A stretch of DNA of 64,000 nucleotides from Oscillatoria sp. FACHB-1406. Its GTDB lineage: Bacteria; Cyanobacteriota; Cyanobacteriia; Cyanobacteriales; Spirulinaceae. Location: the NCBI RefSeq assembly GCF_014698145.1, contig NZ_JACJSM010000012.1:80187-144186 (forward strand), in the 5' to 3' direction. Position numbers and translations under genes: made by a program. Under the pieces are notes generated by a model. The model saw only the letters and a program-made list of their open reading frames with translations. It ran no database searches and had not been told where the DNA came from. This document shows, in pieces, positions 54,601 through 62,835 of the stretch (the stretch's first letter is position 1; each line of letters begins with the position of its first letter).

Positions 54601-55512
54601 TTTCCTTAAAGCTTTGCGCGCAATATCGATCGCAAAACCCAACAGTCCCCGCCATTGACGTTCGCTAGCGGCAACATTTTCGTGGTGAATTTTTAGTAGC
54701 AAATCTTGATGAGGATGATCGATAACCATTTCACTGTAGCGGTTAATAATCTCCCCATCAAGTTGAACGATAGTTTGAGCGTAAATCGTGTCGGTTTTAA
54801 CCGCTTTAGCAATCACCGCCGCTGCATTTCCCGGATAAGCTGCATCAACTTTCAACAGCATTGCATTGCGATTATCGAGGGCTGCTTTCAACTCCTTAAG
54901 TTTTCGCAAACTGCGAAGGAAACGAAGATCGCACAGAAGGCGTTGCACATCAAGCAAATCATCGCCAGAAGTACGCTTGAAAGGATTAGGCAATTGCGTA
55001 TTGTGTTCGTTAATCTCAAAATCGGTATCGGTGAGAATGCGATTGCTATCTGGGGAACCGAGTCGAGCGGGATCGTACAAAGCGGAATCGGGATTTGCTA
55101 GCGCCAAGGCATAATTAAGTTCTAAATGGCGGCGTAACTCCAAATAGCGATCGCGTAACGATTCGTGGATAGAATTTTGCTCTAAGTACGCGCGATCGAT
55201 CCCATAAAGCGCCCGGTACGCATCCCAGGGAATAAACTTATCCGCCGTAATGCGATCGACAATCATCGTATTCACTTCCAAAGCAGTAATTTCGAGCAAA
55301 GTATCGCCTAACGACTCGACAAAACTATTAACTTGCCCTTCAAGACGGGCAATATTTAACATCTCCTTGGGGGAATACCGATTGTTCGTTTCCGTTGTGC
55401 GGGCGGACTTTCGTTCCACACCGCCCCCTTTCCGCTGTAAGTTGCGCGATGGCGCATTTTGTCTGCTCACAACACCTTCCTTTCTCGAACTGACGATCTC
55501 TCCATTAAACAC
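54598..55512 (-). CDS. Hypothetical protein, third gene of the acidic-repeat operon
   Basis: 304 residues, mostly helical with a basic, low-complexity first ~45 residues. 'IARLEGQVNSFVESLGDTLLEI', 'DKFIPWDAYRALYGIDRAYL' and 'DLQRLLCDLRFL'-like segments suggest a bundle. No known domain recognised. Start is a GTG at 55512. It follows the 1021-residue gene by 72 bases and the order of three genes with related themes suggests one transcript. Confidence 0.65.
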   Translation of the reverse strand: MFNGEIVSSRKEGVVSRQNAPSRNLQRKGGGVERKSARTTETNNRYSPKEMLNIARLEGQVNSFVESLGDTLLEITALEVNTMIVDRITADKFIPWDAYRALYGIDRAYLEQNSIHESLRDRYLELRRHLELNYALALANPDSALYDPARLGSPDSNRILTDTDFEINEHNTQLPNPFKRTSGDDLLDVQRLLCDLRFLRSLRKLKELKAALDNRNAMLLKVDAAYPGNAAAVIAKAVKTDTIYAQTIVQLDGEIINRYSEMVIDHPHQDLLLKIHHENVAASERQWRGLLGFAIDIARKALRK

Positions 55513-55584
55513 CTCTTAATTAAATGACATTGACTTAAAATACGTGGGCGCTGCTTCCTCAGTCTTAAAGTCAGCGATCTTCCT

Positions 55585-58500
55585 TTAAGATTGATTCTCC
55601 GAAGGGGGCATTTTGCCGTTTTCTGGAGTAGTATTCGGTAGCGGAGGAGTCTCATCGATATCTTCCCCCTCCTCAGTACCGAGGTCAAACGCTTCCAGAA
55701 CACTTTCATCGACACTTAAAAGCGTCGCATTAGGATAAGGTTCTAGTTCCTCTGCCGCAAAGTCATCCCAATCTTCCTCTAATTCGACATCCGATAGCAA
55801 CGACTCGGGTTCAAGCGGATTAGCAAAGGGATCCAATGATTCAAACTCTTCCCATTCATCATCGCTACTCGTGCTTCCCGCACTTGCATTAGAACCGGTT
55901 AAGTCTGAAGTCTGCGTTTCCGCCAACCAATCCGTCCTCCAATCTTCCGCTTCAGGATTAATAAATTCCCTCGAAGCTCCATCTGGACGACCCGTTAAAG
56001 TATCCTCCGTTAGCCCGACCCAGTTTTCATCATCCTCATCGAATCCAGTTTCAAAGATTAAATTTTCCGTTCTTAGCTCTAACTGCTCCGGTTGCGAACT
56101 CACTTCTCCCGAACCCAACTCGCTCCCATTACTCTCTAAGTTTGGCTCGCGATTCGGAAAACTGACTGTTCGCAAGTCTGGAACGCTCGGATCTGCGTCT
56201 AAATCATCCTCGCTATACTCTCCCCAATCGTCATCCTCAAAATGGATATCGGGAACGAGATCGCTAAGCATTGTTGTTTCCGAATCCCAAGCTTTCTCTT
56301 CCTCTTCATCAACCCAATCTGCTGCTAAAAGTTCATTAGCCGTGGTTGCATTCAAACCAGAGTTTATTTCCGGGACTTCTTCATCGTAAAGACCATCTAG
56401 CCAGCTATCATCGGAATTATCCGCTATTTCTAAGCGCTCCGATTGTCCATTTTCACTCGTTAAATCGTCCCAATCTTCATCCTCGAAGTCGAGCGCGTCC
56501 TCTGGTCTTGAGGAAGGCATCGAGATTTCAAGCATAGTATCTTCCGCGTCAATATCGCCCCAATCTTCATCGTCCAACTCAATGATTTCTTCTCGCTCTC
56601 GTTGAATTGGAGTTTGTATTTCTGTCGCTTCCGAAGCAATATCGCCCCAATCTTCATCCTCTAACTCAATGATTTCTTCTCGCTCTCGTTGAATTGGAGT
56701 TTGTATTTCTGTCGCTTCCGAAGCAATATCGCCCCAATCTTCATCGTCCAACTCAATGATTTCTTCTCGCTCTCGTTGAATTGGAGTTTGTATTTCTGTC
56801 GCTTCCGAAGCAATATCGCCCCAATCTTCATCCTCTAACTCAATGATTTCTTCTCGCTCTAGCTGAATTGGCGTTTGTATTTCTGTCGCTTCCGAGGCAA
56901 TATCGCCCCAATCTTCATCCTCTAACTCAATGATTTCTTCTCGCTCTAGCTGAATTGGCGTTTGTATTTCTGTCGCTTCCGAGGCAATATCGCCCCAATC
57001 TTCATCCTCTAACTCAATGATTTCTTCTCGCTCTAGCTGAATTGGCGTTTGTATTTCTGTCGCTTCCGAGGCAATATCGCCCCAATCTTCATCCTCTAAC
57101 TCAATGATTTCTTCTCGCTCTCGTTGAATTGGAGTTTGTATTTCTGTCGCTTCCGAGGCAATATCGCCCCAATCTTCCTCATCATCAAAGCTAATAACTT
57201 CTTCTTGGACTGTTGGTTTTGAGAGTGCCTCTCCCCCCAAGACATCGCCCCAATCTTCCTCATCATCAAAGCTAATAACTTCTTCTTGGACTGTTGGTTT
57301 TGAGAGCGCTTCTCCTCCTAAGACATCGCCCCAATCTTCTTCATTAAAATTAATAACTTCTTCTCGAACTAACGGTTGAACGGGAGAGCGATCGAGGGTT
57401 TCTTCCACTGAGACATCGCCCCAGTCTTCCTCATCATTAAATCGCATATCCGAGGTTGAATTTAATCGGTTGCTGCTGGATAAGCTTGAAATTACTGCTG
57501 TCCCATTGCTGCCTGTTTCTTCAGTAAACTTAATGAGTTCCTCTCGACTGTTTGACGGGGTAGAAATCTGAGGGGAAGCTTCTGTTTTTATTGCTTTACC
57601 CCAATCTTCTTCAGAAAATTCCGAATTCGGGCTGGGACTTGCAACGGGAGGGCTGCTAGCGGGAGAAGAGACGGGCTGTGCGATTGGCTCCTCCCGAACT
57701 TCTGGGAGCGGCGTTACTGGCGTTCCCGTTTCTAGCTGACTGAGTTCTTGCTTAACTCCCGCCCAATCTGCGTCTGAAAACATCTCTGAGTTGGGGGCTG
57801 AATCAGTCGGTACAATCTGCTTTGCGGCTCCCTTCGGGGACGCAGGTGCAACTTCTTCGCTCAGTGATGAAGTTACAATTCCATCACTGAGGGGAGGGAA
57901 TGAGGATGGAAAAACGCTTAGATTTTCAAGATTGCTCGATTCTGAAGTGGATTTTTGGGGTTCTCGATCTTCTAGCGCGGCGCGAGCTTCAGAAGTTGGA
58001 AAAGGGGATGTCACTTGAATGCCCACAGCTTCTTCCCAGTCCTCAATCTCTAAGTCAGAGACGGGCTTTTCAGGTGCGGGAGGAACGGGAATTGCTTCCG
58101 GTGTTACCGGGGCTGCGGGAACGGGCGATTCTAAGCTCGGAAGGGGCGTTAAAGGAGTGCTAGTCGGTCTGAGAGAGGGAATAACGGGGGTAGAGGGCAG
58201 ACTGAGATCGGGCTGCGGGAGGGAGGGTTGAGAGACAAGGGGAGGCAGCAGCGAGAGTTCGAGGAGGGGCTGCTGAGAGTCTCGATTTTGCTGGGATTGG
58301 TTTTGCTGTCGGAGGGCGTTCAAAACCTCAAAGAGCTTTTGCAAACTTTGTAGGTTGTTGCGAATCAGTTCCGGACTTCGGGCCACTTGCGCTTGGTGAT
58401 AGTCGCGCAGTTCTCGGTAGGGGGCGTAGCCGATGAAGCGATCGCCAACTTCGTGTTCGATTTTACCTTCGATTAAGTTAATTTTCGTTCGCAGTCGCTC

Positions 58501-58650
58501 TCCCGGCGGCGCGATCGCGTCGTGCGGGCTGTTCGTCGGCGCAACCCAGGTCGTAATTTTCAGTTCGAGCGCCTCACTCATCGCCAGCAGTAGCGCTTCG
58601 CTAGCGTTACCCGTTCTAATTGCTTCTTTGAAGTCGTCCCTTAAAGCCAC
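55585..58650 (-). CDS. Large acidic protein with DWGD-type tandem repeats
   Basis: 1021 residues. Start at GTG 58650 with a strong AGGAGG-like site upstream. Residues 1-115 form a conserved domain shared with the neighbour at 58696 ('DDFKEAIRTGNASEALLLAM', 'ELKITTWVAP', 'YAPYRELRDYH'). The rest is disordered and very acidic: Pro-rich (~130-210), then dozens of motifs like 'EDWGDI', 'DDWGEY', 'EDWDDL'. Residues ~490-700 are seven near-identical 29-residue repeats containing 'IELEDEDWGDIASEATEIQT'. Possibly a scaffold binding partners through the acidic Trp motifs. Function unknown. Confidence 0.85.
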   Translation of the reverse strand: MALRDDFKEAIRTGNASEALLLAMSEALELKITTWVAPTNSPHDAIAPPGERLRTKINLIEGKIEHEVGDRFIGYAPYRELRDYHQAQVARSPELIRNNLQSLQKLFEVLNALRQQNQSQQNRDSQQPLLELSLLPPLVSQPSLPQPDLSLPSTPVIPSLRPTSTPLTPLPSLESPVPAAPVTPEAIPVPPAPEKPVSDLEIEDWEEAVGIQVTSPFPTSEARAALEDREPQKSTSESSNLENLSVFPSSFPPLSDGIVTSSLSEEVAPASPKGAAKQIVPTDSAPNSEMFSDADWAGVKQELSQLETGTPVTPLPEVREEPIAQPVSSPASSPPVASPSPNSEFSEEDWGKAIKTEASPQISTPSNSREELIKFTEETGSNGTAVISSLSSSNRLNSTSDMRFNDEEDWGDVSVEETLDRSPVQPLVREEVINFNEEDWGDVLGGEALSKPTVQEEVISFDDEEDWGDVLGGEALSKPTVQEEVISFDDEEDWGDIASEATEIQTPIQREREEIIELEDEDWGDIASEATEIQTPIQLEREEIIELEDEDWGDIASEATEIQTPIQLEREEIIELEDEDWGDIASEATEIQTPIQLEREEIIELEDEDWGDIASEATEIQTPIQREREEIIELDDEDWGDIASEATEIQTPIQREREEIIELEDEDWGDIASEATEIQTPIQREREEIIELDDEDWGDIDAEDTMLEISMPSSRPEDALDFEDEDWDDLTSENGQSERLEIADNSDDSWLDGLYDEEVPEINSGLNATTANELLAADWVDEEEEKAWDSETTMLSDLVPDIHFEDDDWGEYSEDDLDADPSVPDLRTVSFPNREPNLESNGSELGSGEVSSQPEQLELRTENLIFETGFDEDDENWVGLTEDTLTGRPDGASREFINPEAEDWRTDWLAETQTSDLTGSNASAGSTSSDDEWEEFESLDPFANPLEPESLLSDVELEEDWDDFAAEELEPYPNATLLSVDESVLEAFDLGTEEGEDIDETPPLPNTTPENGKMPPSENQS
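56555..57178 (-). repeat. 87-bp tandem repeat inside the acidic protein gene
   Basis: About seven copies of an 87-base unit with only a few substitutions, encoding 29 residues each. Two further larger units (27 codons, 'DDEEDWGDVLGGEALSKPTV') stand just upstream in the reading direction at about 57180-57330. Confidence 0.9.
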
Positions 58651-58695
58651 AGTCCTTTCCTCCTAACATCCGTCGCTTTTTCCTTTTCCCCAAGA

Positions 58696-59130
58696 TTAAT
58701 ACGTTTTTTCGCGATGTTCTATGCTTTTTTGAGGGGATGCTGAAGGCAAGAGGGCATTGGAGGAGGGGGAGGCTTGAGGTTGTCGAGCTAAGGCGACGGT
58801 TAAGATTGTGAAGACTTGTTGCAAGCTCTCGAGATTTTTCTGAATGATTTGCTGTCCGCTCTGAACTTGCTCGGTATGAAATTCGCGCAGTTCTCGATAG
58901 GGACCATTGCCGATAAATTGCGCGCCGACTTGGTTGTCGATTTCGCCATCGACGATATTGAGGCGGGTTTTCAGGGCGCGATCGGGATCGATTGTCTCCC
59001 CAGAAATGCTATCTTCGCCAGGAACCCAAGTCGTAATTTCGAGTTCGATCGCTTGACCGAGAGCCAAATTCATGGCTTCAACAAAGTTTCCCGCCCTTAA
59101 ATGCTCCCGAAATTCGTCGCTTGCTGACAT
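58696..59130 (-). CDS. Small paralogue of the acidic-repeat protein's N-terminal domain
   Basis: 144 residues from the ATG at 59130. It shares with residues 1-115 of the downstream protein: 'EFREHLRAGNFVEAMNLALG' matches 'DFKEAIRTGNASEALLLAMS'; 'ELEITTWVPGE' matches 'ELKITTWVAPT'; 'FIGNGPYRELREFHTEQV' matches 'FIGYAPYRELRDYHQAQV'. Ends in a helical ~30-residue tail. I know this as a cyanobacteria-specific family without assigned function. It is the first gene of the three-gene operon. Confidence 0.75.
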   Translation of the reverse strand: MSASDEFREHLRAGNFVEAMNLALGQAIELEITTWVPGEDSISGETIDPDRALKTRLNIVDGEIDNQVGAQFIGNGPYRELREFHTEQVQSGQQIIQKNLESLQQVFTILTVALARQPQASPSSNALLPSASPQKSIEHREKTY

Positions 59131-59208
59131 TGGTTTGTCCCCAGTGAAGTTCATTCTGAAGTGTATCAAATATTCAATTCGACATCACTAACCGGACAAG
59201 CCCTTTCT

Positions 59209-59802
59209 TTATACTGCGTGCCAAAAATCGATCGCGTCGTACCCCAACTCTCCCAGCATTCGATACAGCAAGGGCAAACTCAAACCAATGACGTTGCTGT
59301 GACAGCCTTCTAGCTTCTCCACGAACAACCCGCCCTTCCCATCGAGGGCGAAGCATCCGGCGCAGTTGAGCGGTTCGCCGCTGGCAACGTAAGCTTTAAT
59401 GGCGCGATCGCTAATATCGGCGAAGTGGACGCGAGTAATCCCACAACGCACGATCTGCCGCCCCCGCGCCAAATCGAGCAGCGCGTGTCCGGTATAGAGC
59501 GTTCCCACTGTACCGCGCATTTTCTGCCAGCGCGCGATCGCTTCCTCGGGCGATTCGGGCTTACCGTGAATTTCTCCGGCTACCGCCAAAACCGAATCGC
59601 ACCCCAAAATCAGAGCTTCTTCAAATTGGGGGGCGACGGTTTCCGCTTTGCAGCGCGCCAAGACTTCGACTAACTCCACCGGATCCCGCGATTGCACTTG
59701 GGACTCATCGAAGTCGCTTTTGCAGACAATCGGCACGATTCCCGCCAGTTCTAACAACTGTTTGCGAGCCGGAGAAGCCGAAGCGAGAACAAATTTTGGC
59801 AC
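59209..59802 (-). CDS. maf: Maf family nucleotide pyrophosphatase
   Basis: 197 residues. '[18 protein letters not shown]' is the Maf signature, '[20 protein letters not shown]' the catalytic Asp/Lys region, and '[20 protein letters not shown]' the typical C-terminal block. Hydrolyses non-canonical nucleoside triphosphates. Start is a GTG at 59802. Confidence 0.95.
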   Translation of the reverse strand: MPKFVLASASPARKQLLELAGIVPIVCKSDFDESQVQSRDPVELVEVLARCKAETVAPQFEEALILGCDSVLAVAGEIHGKPESPEEAIARWQKMRGTVGTLYTGHALLDLARGRQIVRCGITRVHFADISDRAIKAYVASGEPLNCAGCFALDGKGGLFVEKLEGCHSNVIGLSLPLLYRMLGELGYDAIDFWHAV

Positions 59803-59825
59803 TGGTAACTCCGCAAATTCAACGC

Positions 59826-60395
59826 TTAATACACCGAGAAGGACTTCGCGCTCGCTTCAAACTGCTCTTTAACGTTCTCCCAACGCTCTTCTGCCGCAGA
59901 AAGGTTAAAGGTATAAAGTTTGCCGCGATTCACCGCTACCGTTGCAATATTATGCCGTTGCTGGGCATCCGGAAGCTCAACGGCGTATTCAAGAATGTAA
60001 TAAGGTTTAGCATCGACTTCGTAGGAACCGGCGCGCAAAAACTCCGTTGTGCGTCCTTGGGGAGCCGTAGAATTGGTTTGCTTGAGGAAGCGGTATCCGA
60101 CCTCCGTTGGCGTTCCCAGGCTTTCCAGCGTTTTACCTTCGGGAATGTCGCTAACGATCAAACTTAAATTTTCCGATCGCTCGATAATATCCCGAAATAC
60201 CACATCCACGCCTTCCGAAGCGCCTTGTACCTCTACCGGAACCCAGCCGTTCGGGTACAAGAATTGATAGCCTTTAATGTTATCGGCGTATTTTTGCAGG
60301 CCGCTTACCCCTGTCACACAACCGGTTAAGCCAAGGCAGGTTACGAGAACGAGCGACAGCAGCCACGCTCTCACTCTTTTTTCAATTTCCTTCAT
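59826..60395 (-). CDS. psbP: PsbP-like photosystem II lipoprotein (CyanoP)
   Basis: 189 residues. N-terminal lipoprotein signal with lipobox 'LGLTGC' (Cys26), then the PsbP fold: '[19 protein letters not shown]', '[19 protein letters not shown]', '[10 protein letters not shown]', 'YYILEYAVE'. CyanoP is a lumenal, membrane-anchored PSII assembly factor. Psb34 is encoded 119 bases upstream on the same strand. Confidence 0.95.
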   Translation of the reverse strand: MKEIEKRVRAWLLSLVLVTCLGLTGCVTGVSGLQKYADNIKGYQFLYPNGWVPVEVQGASEGVDVVFRDIIERSENLSLIVSDIPEGKTLESLGTPTEVGYRFLKQTNSTAPQGRTTEFLRAGSYEVDAKPYYILEYAVELPDAQQRHNIATVAVNRGKLYTFNLSAAEERWENVKEQFEASAKSFSVY

Positions 60396-60514
60396 TGATT
60401 AAGTTTGAACTTTGAATTTTGAATCGTGCTGGCTCTAATGTCCTCTCTGAGAGCGTCTCCGAATCGAGCGCCCTTACAAAGAGGTTGGGAACTCTTGAAT
60501 GATCCCCAACGGGA

Positions 60515-60694
60515 TTAGCTTCCTGCTGAAGCTAAGAAAGCGACAGCGATTAATCCGCCCACTAAAACTAAACCGACCGCCCCTAAGATGAGAGTATTGC
60601 GCTGTTCGGTTTTACTGCTGGCCTTGGCTTGATACATTTTGGGTTCGATCGCAAAATTGTTTAAGCGTCCGCCATCTTCTTCGGTATAGGGCAT
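60515..60694 (-). CDS. psb34: Photosystem II assembly protein Psb34
   Basis: 59 residues. 'MPYTEEDGGRLNNFAIEPK' matches the conserved stromal head of Psb34 (a high-light-inducible-like single-span protein bound near CP47 during PSII repair), and 'LILGAVGLVLVGGLIAVAF' is the membrane span. It has no light-harvesting chlorophyll-binding motif. It is too short for many gene finders and sits upstream of psbP, a PSII assembly pair. Confidence 0.9.
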   Translation of the reverse strand: MPYTEEDGGRLNNFAIEPKMYQAKASSKTEQRNTLILGAVGLVLVGGLIAVAFLASAGS

Positions 60695-60807
60695 TTTAAA
60701 TTAACCTTTGTACGACAGAAATGTATTATTTCTTAATAATCATACGATTTTAAGGGCGATCGAGCAAGACAGCACTTTAACAGTCACTCCTCACCCCTCA
60801 TCATTTA

Positions 60808-61194
60808 TTAGCGCAACGGACTGCCGTGATGGTGAACGAGATACCACTGCTGCGCCATCTTCCGAAAAATGTTGGTTGCTAAGGATTGAGCTTCAAAGCG
60901 GCGACCGCCGACAATTTGTAGGACTTTTTCGACGAGAACAACGTAAGCGAGGTCTTCTTCAACTTCAATCGAAATCGTCTCAGCTTCGATCTTGAGATAG
61001 CTACTACCGGCTAAGATACGCTGCCAAGAATTGCGAACATTCTGCCAACCCGCGATCGCTTTTCTGCCGGGATGGATGCAAGTAATGCTCGTTCCTTGCG
61101 ACCAGACCTTACCCATTGCTTCTAAGTCCTTATTCTCAAAAGCACGATAAAATGCTTCGTTTGCTGCGATGACATCAGCTTTATCCGTTGTCAT
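60808..61194 (-). CDS. SnoaL/NTF2-like protein (DUF4440 type)
   Basis: 128 residues with the cone-shaped NTF2 fold pattern: 'ANEAFYRAFENKDLEAMGKV', 'CIHPGRKAIAGWQNVRNSW', 'EAETISIEVEEDLAYVVLVE', and 'NIFRKMAQQWYLVHHHGSPL'. Such proteins are found in cyanobacteria and plants; a small-molecule ligand or enzymatic role is unknown. Confidence 0.88.
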   Translation of the reverse strand: MTTDKADVIAANEAFYRAFENKDLEAMGKVWSQGTSITCIHPGRKAIAGWQNVRNSWQRILAGSSYLKIEAETISIEVEEDLAYVVLVEKVLQIVGGRRFEAQSLATNIFRKMAQQWYLVHHHGSPLR

Positions 61195-61214
61195 TGACTC
61201 GCTCGATCCTCAAA

Positions 61215-61763
61215 TTATTTTGCTCTCAATTGTAGGGGAAATTCTCGATGAATTTCCCATCTTTTTCCCGTATGGATTAAAAGCGTTAAAGCCGAAACCT
61301 CAAACTGGAATTCAATCGCGCGATCCTTTAATTCCGACCAAGCGAGCTTAAAGGAAGCAGGAGTCAAATCGCGGAAGGCAACGGTGAGGTGAGGGGCAAA
61401 GGGGCGCGTTTCGCGGTCATTTAAGGCTAATTTCTGGCTTAAGTGAAGAACTAGCGCTTGTTGAATATTTAAAAGTTCGGAGTTTGGGAGAGGATGCAGA
61501 AAAATAACGCGCGGCTTAAAAGCGCCGAACCCAGAAATCGCCAGCGAAAACTTGCTGTAAAGCGCGGCAAATTCTTGAAGCGTATCTTCAAGGGGCGGGA
61601 TATTTTCAATCTCCCACTGAAACGGCGGTTTTAAGGTGATATGGGGCGGCGACTTTAAGGCAGCACTGCTTTCATAAACGCGCGCGAAATACTGCTTAAT
61701 TTCGTCAATTTCCTGACGAAGGGGTTCGGGGGGTAAGATCGCAATAAAAAAGCGTTGAAGCAT
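61215..61763 (-). CDS. 2'-5' RNA ligase family protein (RNA 2',3'-cyclic phosphodiesterase, ThpR-like)
   Basis: 182 residues from the ATG at 61763. Two HxT motifs, 'PPHITLKPP' (~residue 41) and 'APHLTVAF' (~129), define the 2H phosphoesterase fold. It hydrolyses 2',3'-cyclic phosphates at RNA ends. Its start is only 2 bases after the stop of the peptidoglycan-binding gene, indicating translational coupling. Confidence 0.9.
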   Translation of the reverse strand: MLQRFFIAILPPEPLRQEIDEIKQYFARVYESSAALKSPPHITLKPPFQWEIENIPPLEDTLQEFAALYSKFSLAISGFGAFKPRVIFLHPLPNSELLNIQQALVLHLSQKLALNDRETRPFAPHLTVAFRDLTPASFKLAWSELKDRAIEFQFEVSALTLLIHTGKRWEIHREFPLQLRAK

Positions 61764-61765
61764 TA

Positions 61766-62314
61766 TTAGCGCCGCAATAAAATCGTCCAAGTTGCCGGCC
61801 CGACAATGCCATCCGGCGTAATATTATATTTTTTCTGGGCGGCGATAACGGCTTCAAGGGTTTGCTGACCGAAAACGCGATCGATCGCGATCGGAAAGCC
61901 GAGAGCATTCAGCCGTTGTTGGAGTAGAGTTACCGCAGGGCCATTCGCTCCGAGCTTGAGGATAGGGGGAGCGGTTGCGGTTTGAGGAGAGGTAGAAGTT
62001 GGGCGAGTCGGTTGGGTTGCAGCCGGAAATAAAGCCGCCCAAGTTGTAGCATCAACAATCCCTGTCGCGTTTAATTGGGCTGCTTGTTGGAAGCGGTAGA
62101 CTGCAATTACGGTGCTTTCGCCATAAATCCCATCAACGCTACCGGTGTAGTATCCCAAAAGTTGGAGCGCAGCTTGAACGTTTTTAACATCAGCGCCTTG
62201 ACTCTGAACTCGCAAGACGGGACGCTGGGTAGCAGCAGGTGCTTGAGATCGTGCGGGCATTCCATTCAGCAGCAACAGCGCGCCTAAAAACGGTAAAAAT
62301 CGCGATTGTTTCAT
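61766..62314 (-). CDS. Secreted peptidoglycan-binding protein with two PGBD domains
   Basis: 182 residues from the ATG at 62314. Signal peptide to about residue 24 ('GALLLLNGMPARSQA'), first domain 'GADVKNVQAALQLLGYYTGS' with 'YGESTVIAVYRFQQ', Thr/Pro-rich linker, second domain 'GPAVTLLQQRLNALGF' with 'FGQQTLEAVIAAQKKY'. No catalytic domain, so a cell-wall-binding or adaptor protein. Directly coupled to the downstream phosphodiesterase gene. Confidence 0.92.
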   Translation of the reverse strand: MKQSRFLPFLGALLLLNGMPARSQAPAATQRPVLRVQSQGADVKNVQAALQLLGYYTGSVDGIYGESTVIAVYRFQQAAQLNATGIVDATTWAALFPAATQPTRPTSTSPQTATAPPILKLGANGPAVTLLQQRLNALGFPIAIDRVFGQQTLEAVIAAQKKYNITPDGIVGPATWTILLRR

Positions 62315-62835
62315 TGAACTATGAATTACAAACAATTTTCCCAATTATCAACGATCGCTTGTCCATTATCCATTCGTTACGGAATTGACTTGCCGGTGAC
62401 ATACTCCCGACGCTGACCGAAAATAATGGGATACAGAGCTACGCCCTTCTAGGGCGGATGCCTGATGGTAGGATAAAGGCATCCGCCACACAGTCAGAGA
62501 CTCGCGCCAAGAGCGGAGGAACCTGTCTCGCAATGGGCGTAATTTCCTGGGAAAGTTTTGGCTCCAAGGGAGCAGAAAGAATTTTCTCATACAGCGGTGG
62601 GTCGCATCGCAGTGAATTTTGGTGAGGGTAAAGTTATTAGACTCCCTACGATCCAAGAATCCTCGCATCTTTAGGGCGAGGAGCCGTCAACTAAGCGGGA
62701 CTGTAAGATGATTGAGGCGAACGGAGAGGCAGACCACTAAAATAAGAGCAACAGACAAATTGGTGAGGACAATGCGATCGCTCAATAAACCGAGCCAAAG
62801 TCATTCGCCCCCACCCCAATTAACTCGCCTCGATT
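62315..62835. other. Intergenic region with structured IS200/IS605-like fossil
   Basis: 521 bases without an intact gene. Roughly 62400-62695 is hairpin-rich and carries a transposon-type end and a possible TnpB C-terminal tail (see separate entries). The remainder holds no feature I can support. Confidence 0.6.
62400..62691 (+). mobile_element. Vestigial IS200/IS605-family element (non-autonomous)
   Basis: Contains CGCCCT-TCT-AGGGCG (62442-62456), overlapping GCGGATGCC...GGCATCCGC (62454-62486), further small hairpins, and a right-end-like motif AAGAATCCTCGCATCTTTAG at 62656 with stem CCTCGC/GCGAGG. The plus-strand frame 62543-62674 ends 'TAVGRIAVNFGEGKVIRLPT' then 'IQESSHL', which resembles TnpB tails. 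Element boundaries are estimates and the TnpB reading is from memory. Confidence 0.4.

Noticed and set aside
56555..57178. CRISPR array
   Set aside because: The regular 87-bp repeats are contiguous, without unique spacers, and lie in frame in a protein gene.
62543..62674. Intact TnpB gene
   Set aside because: Only a ~43-codon tail is open; there is no RuvC core and the similarity is tentative, so it is listed only as a relic.
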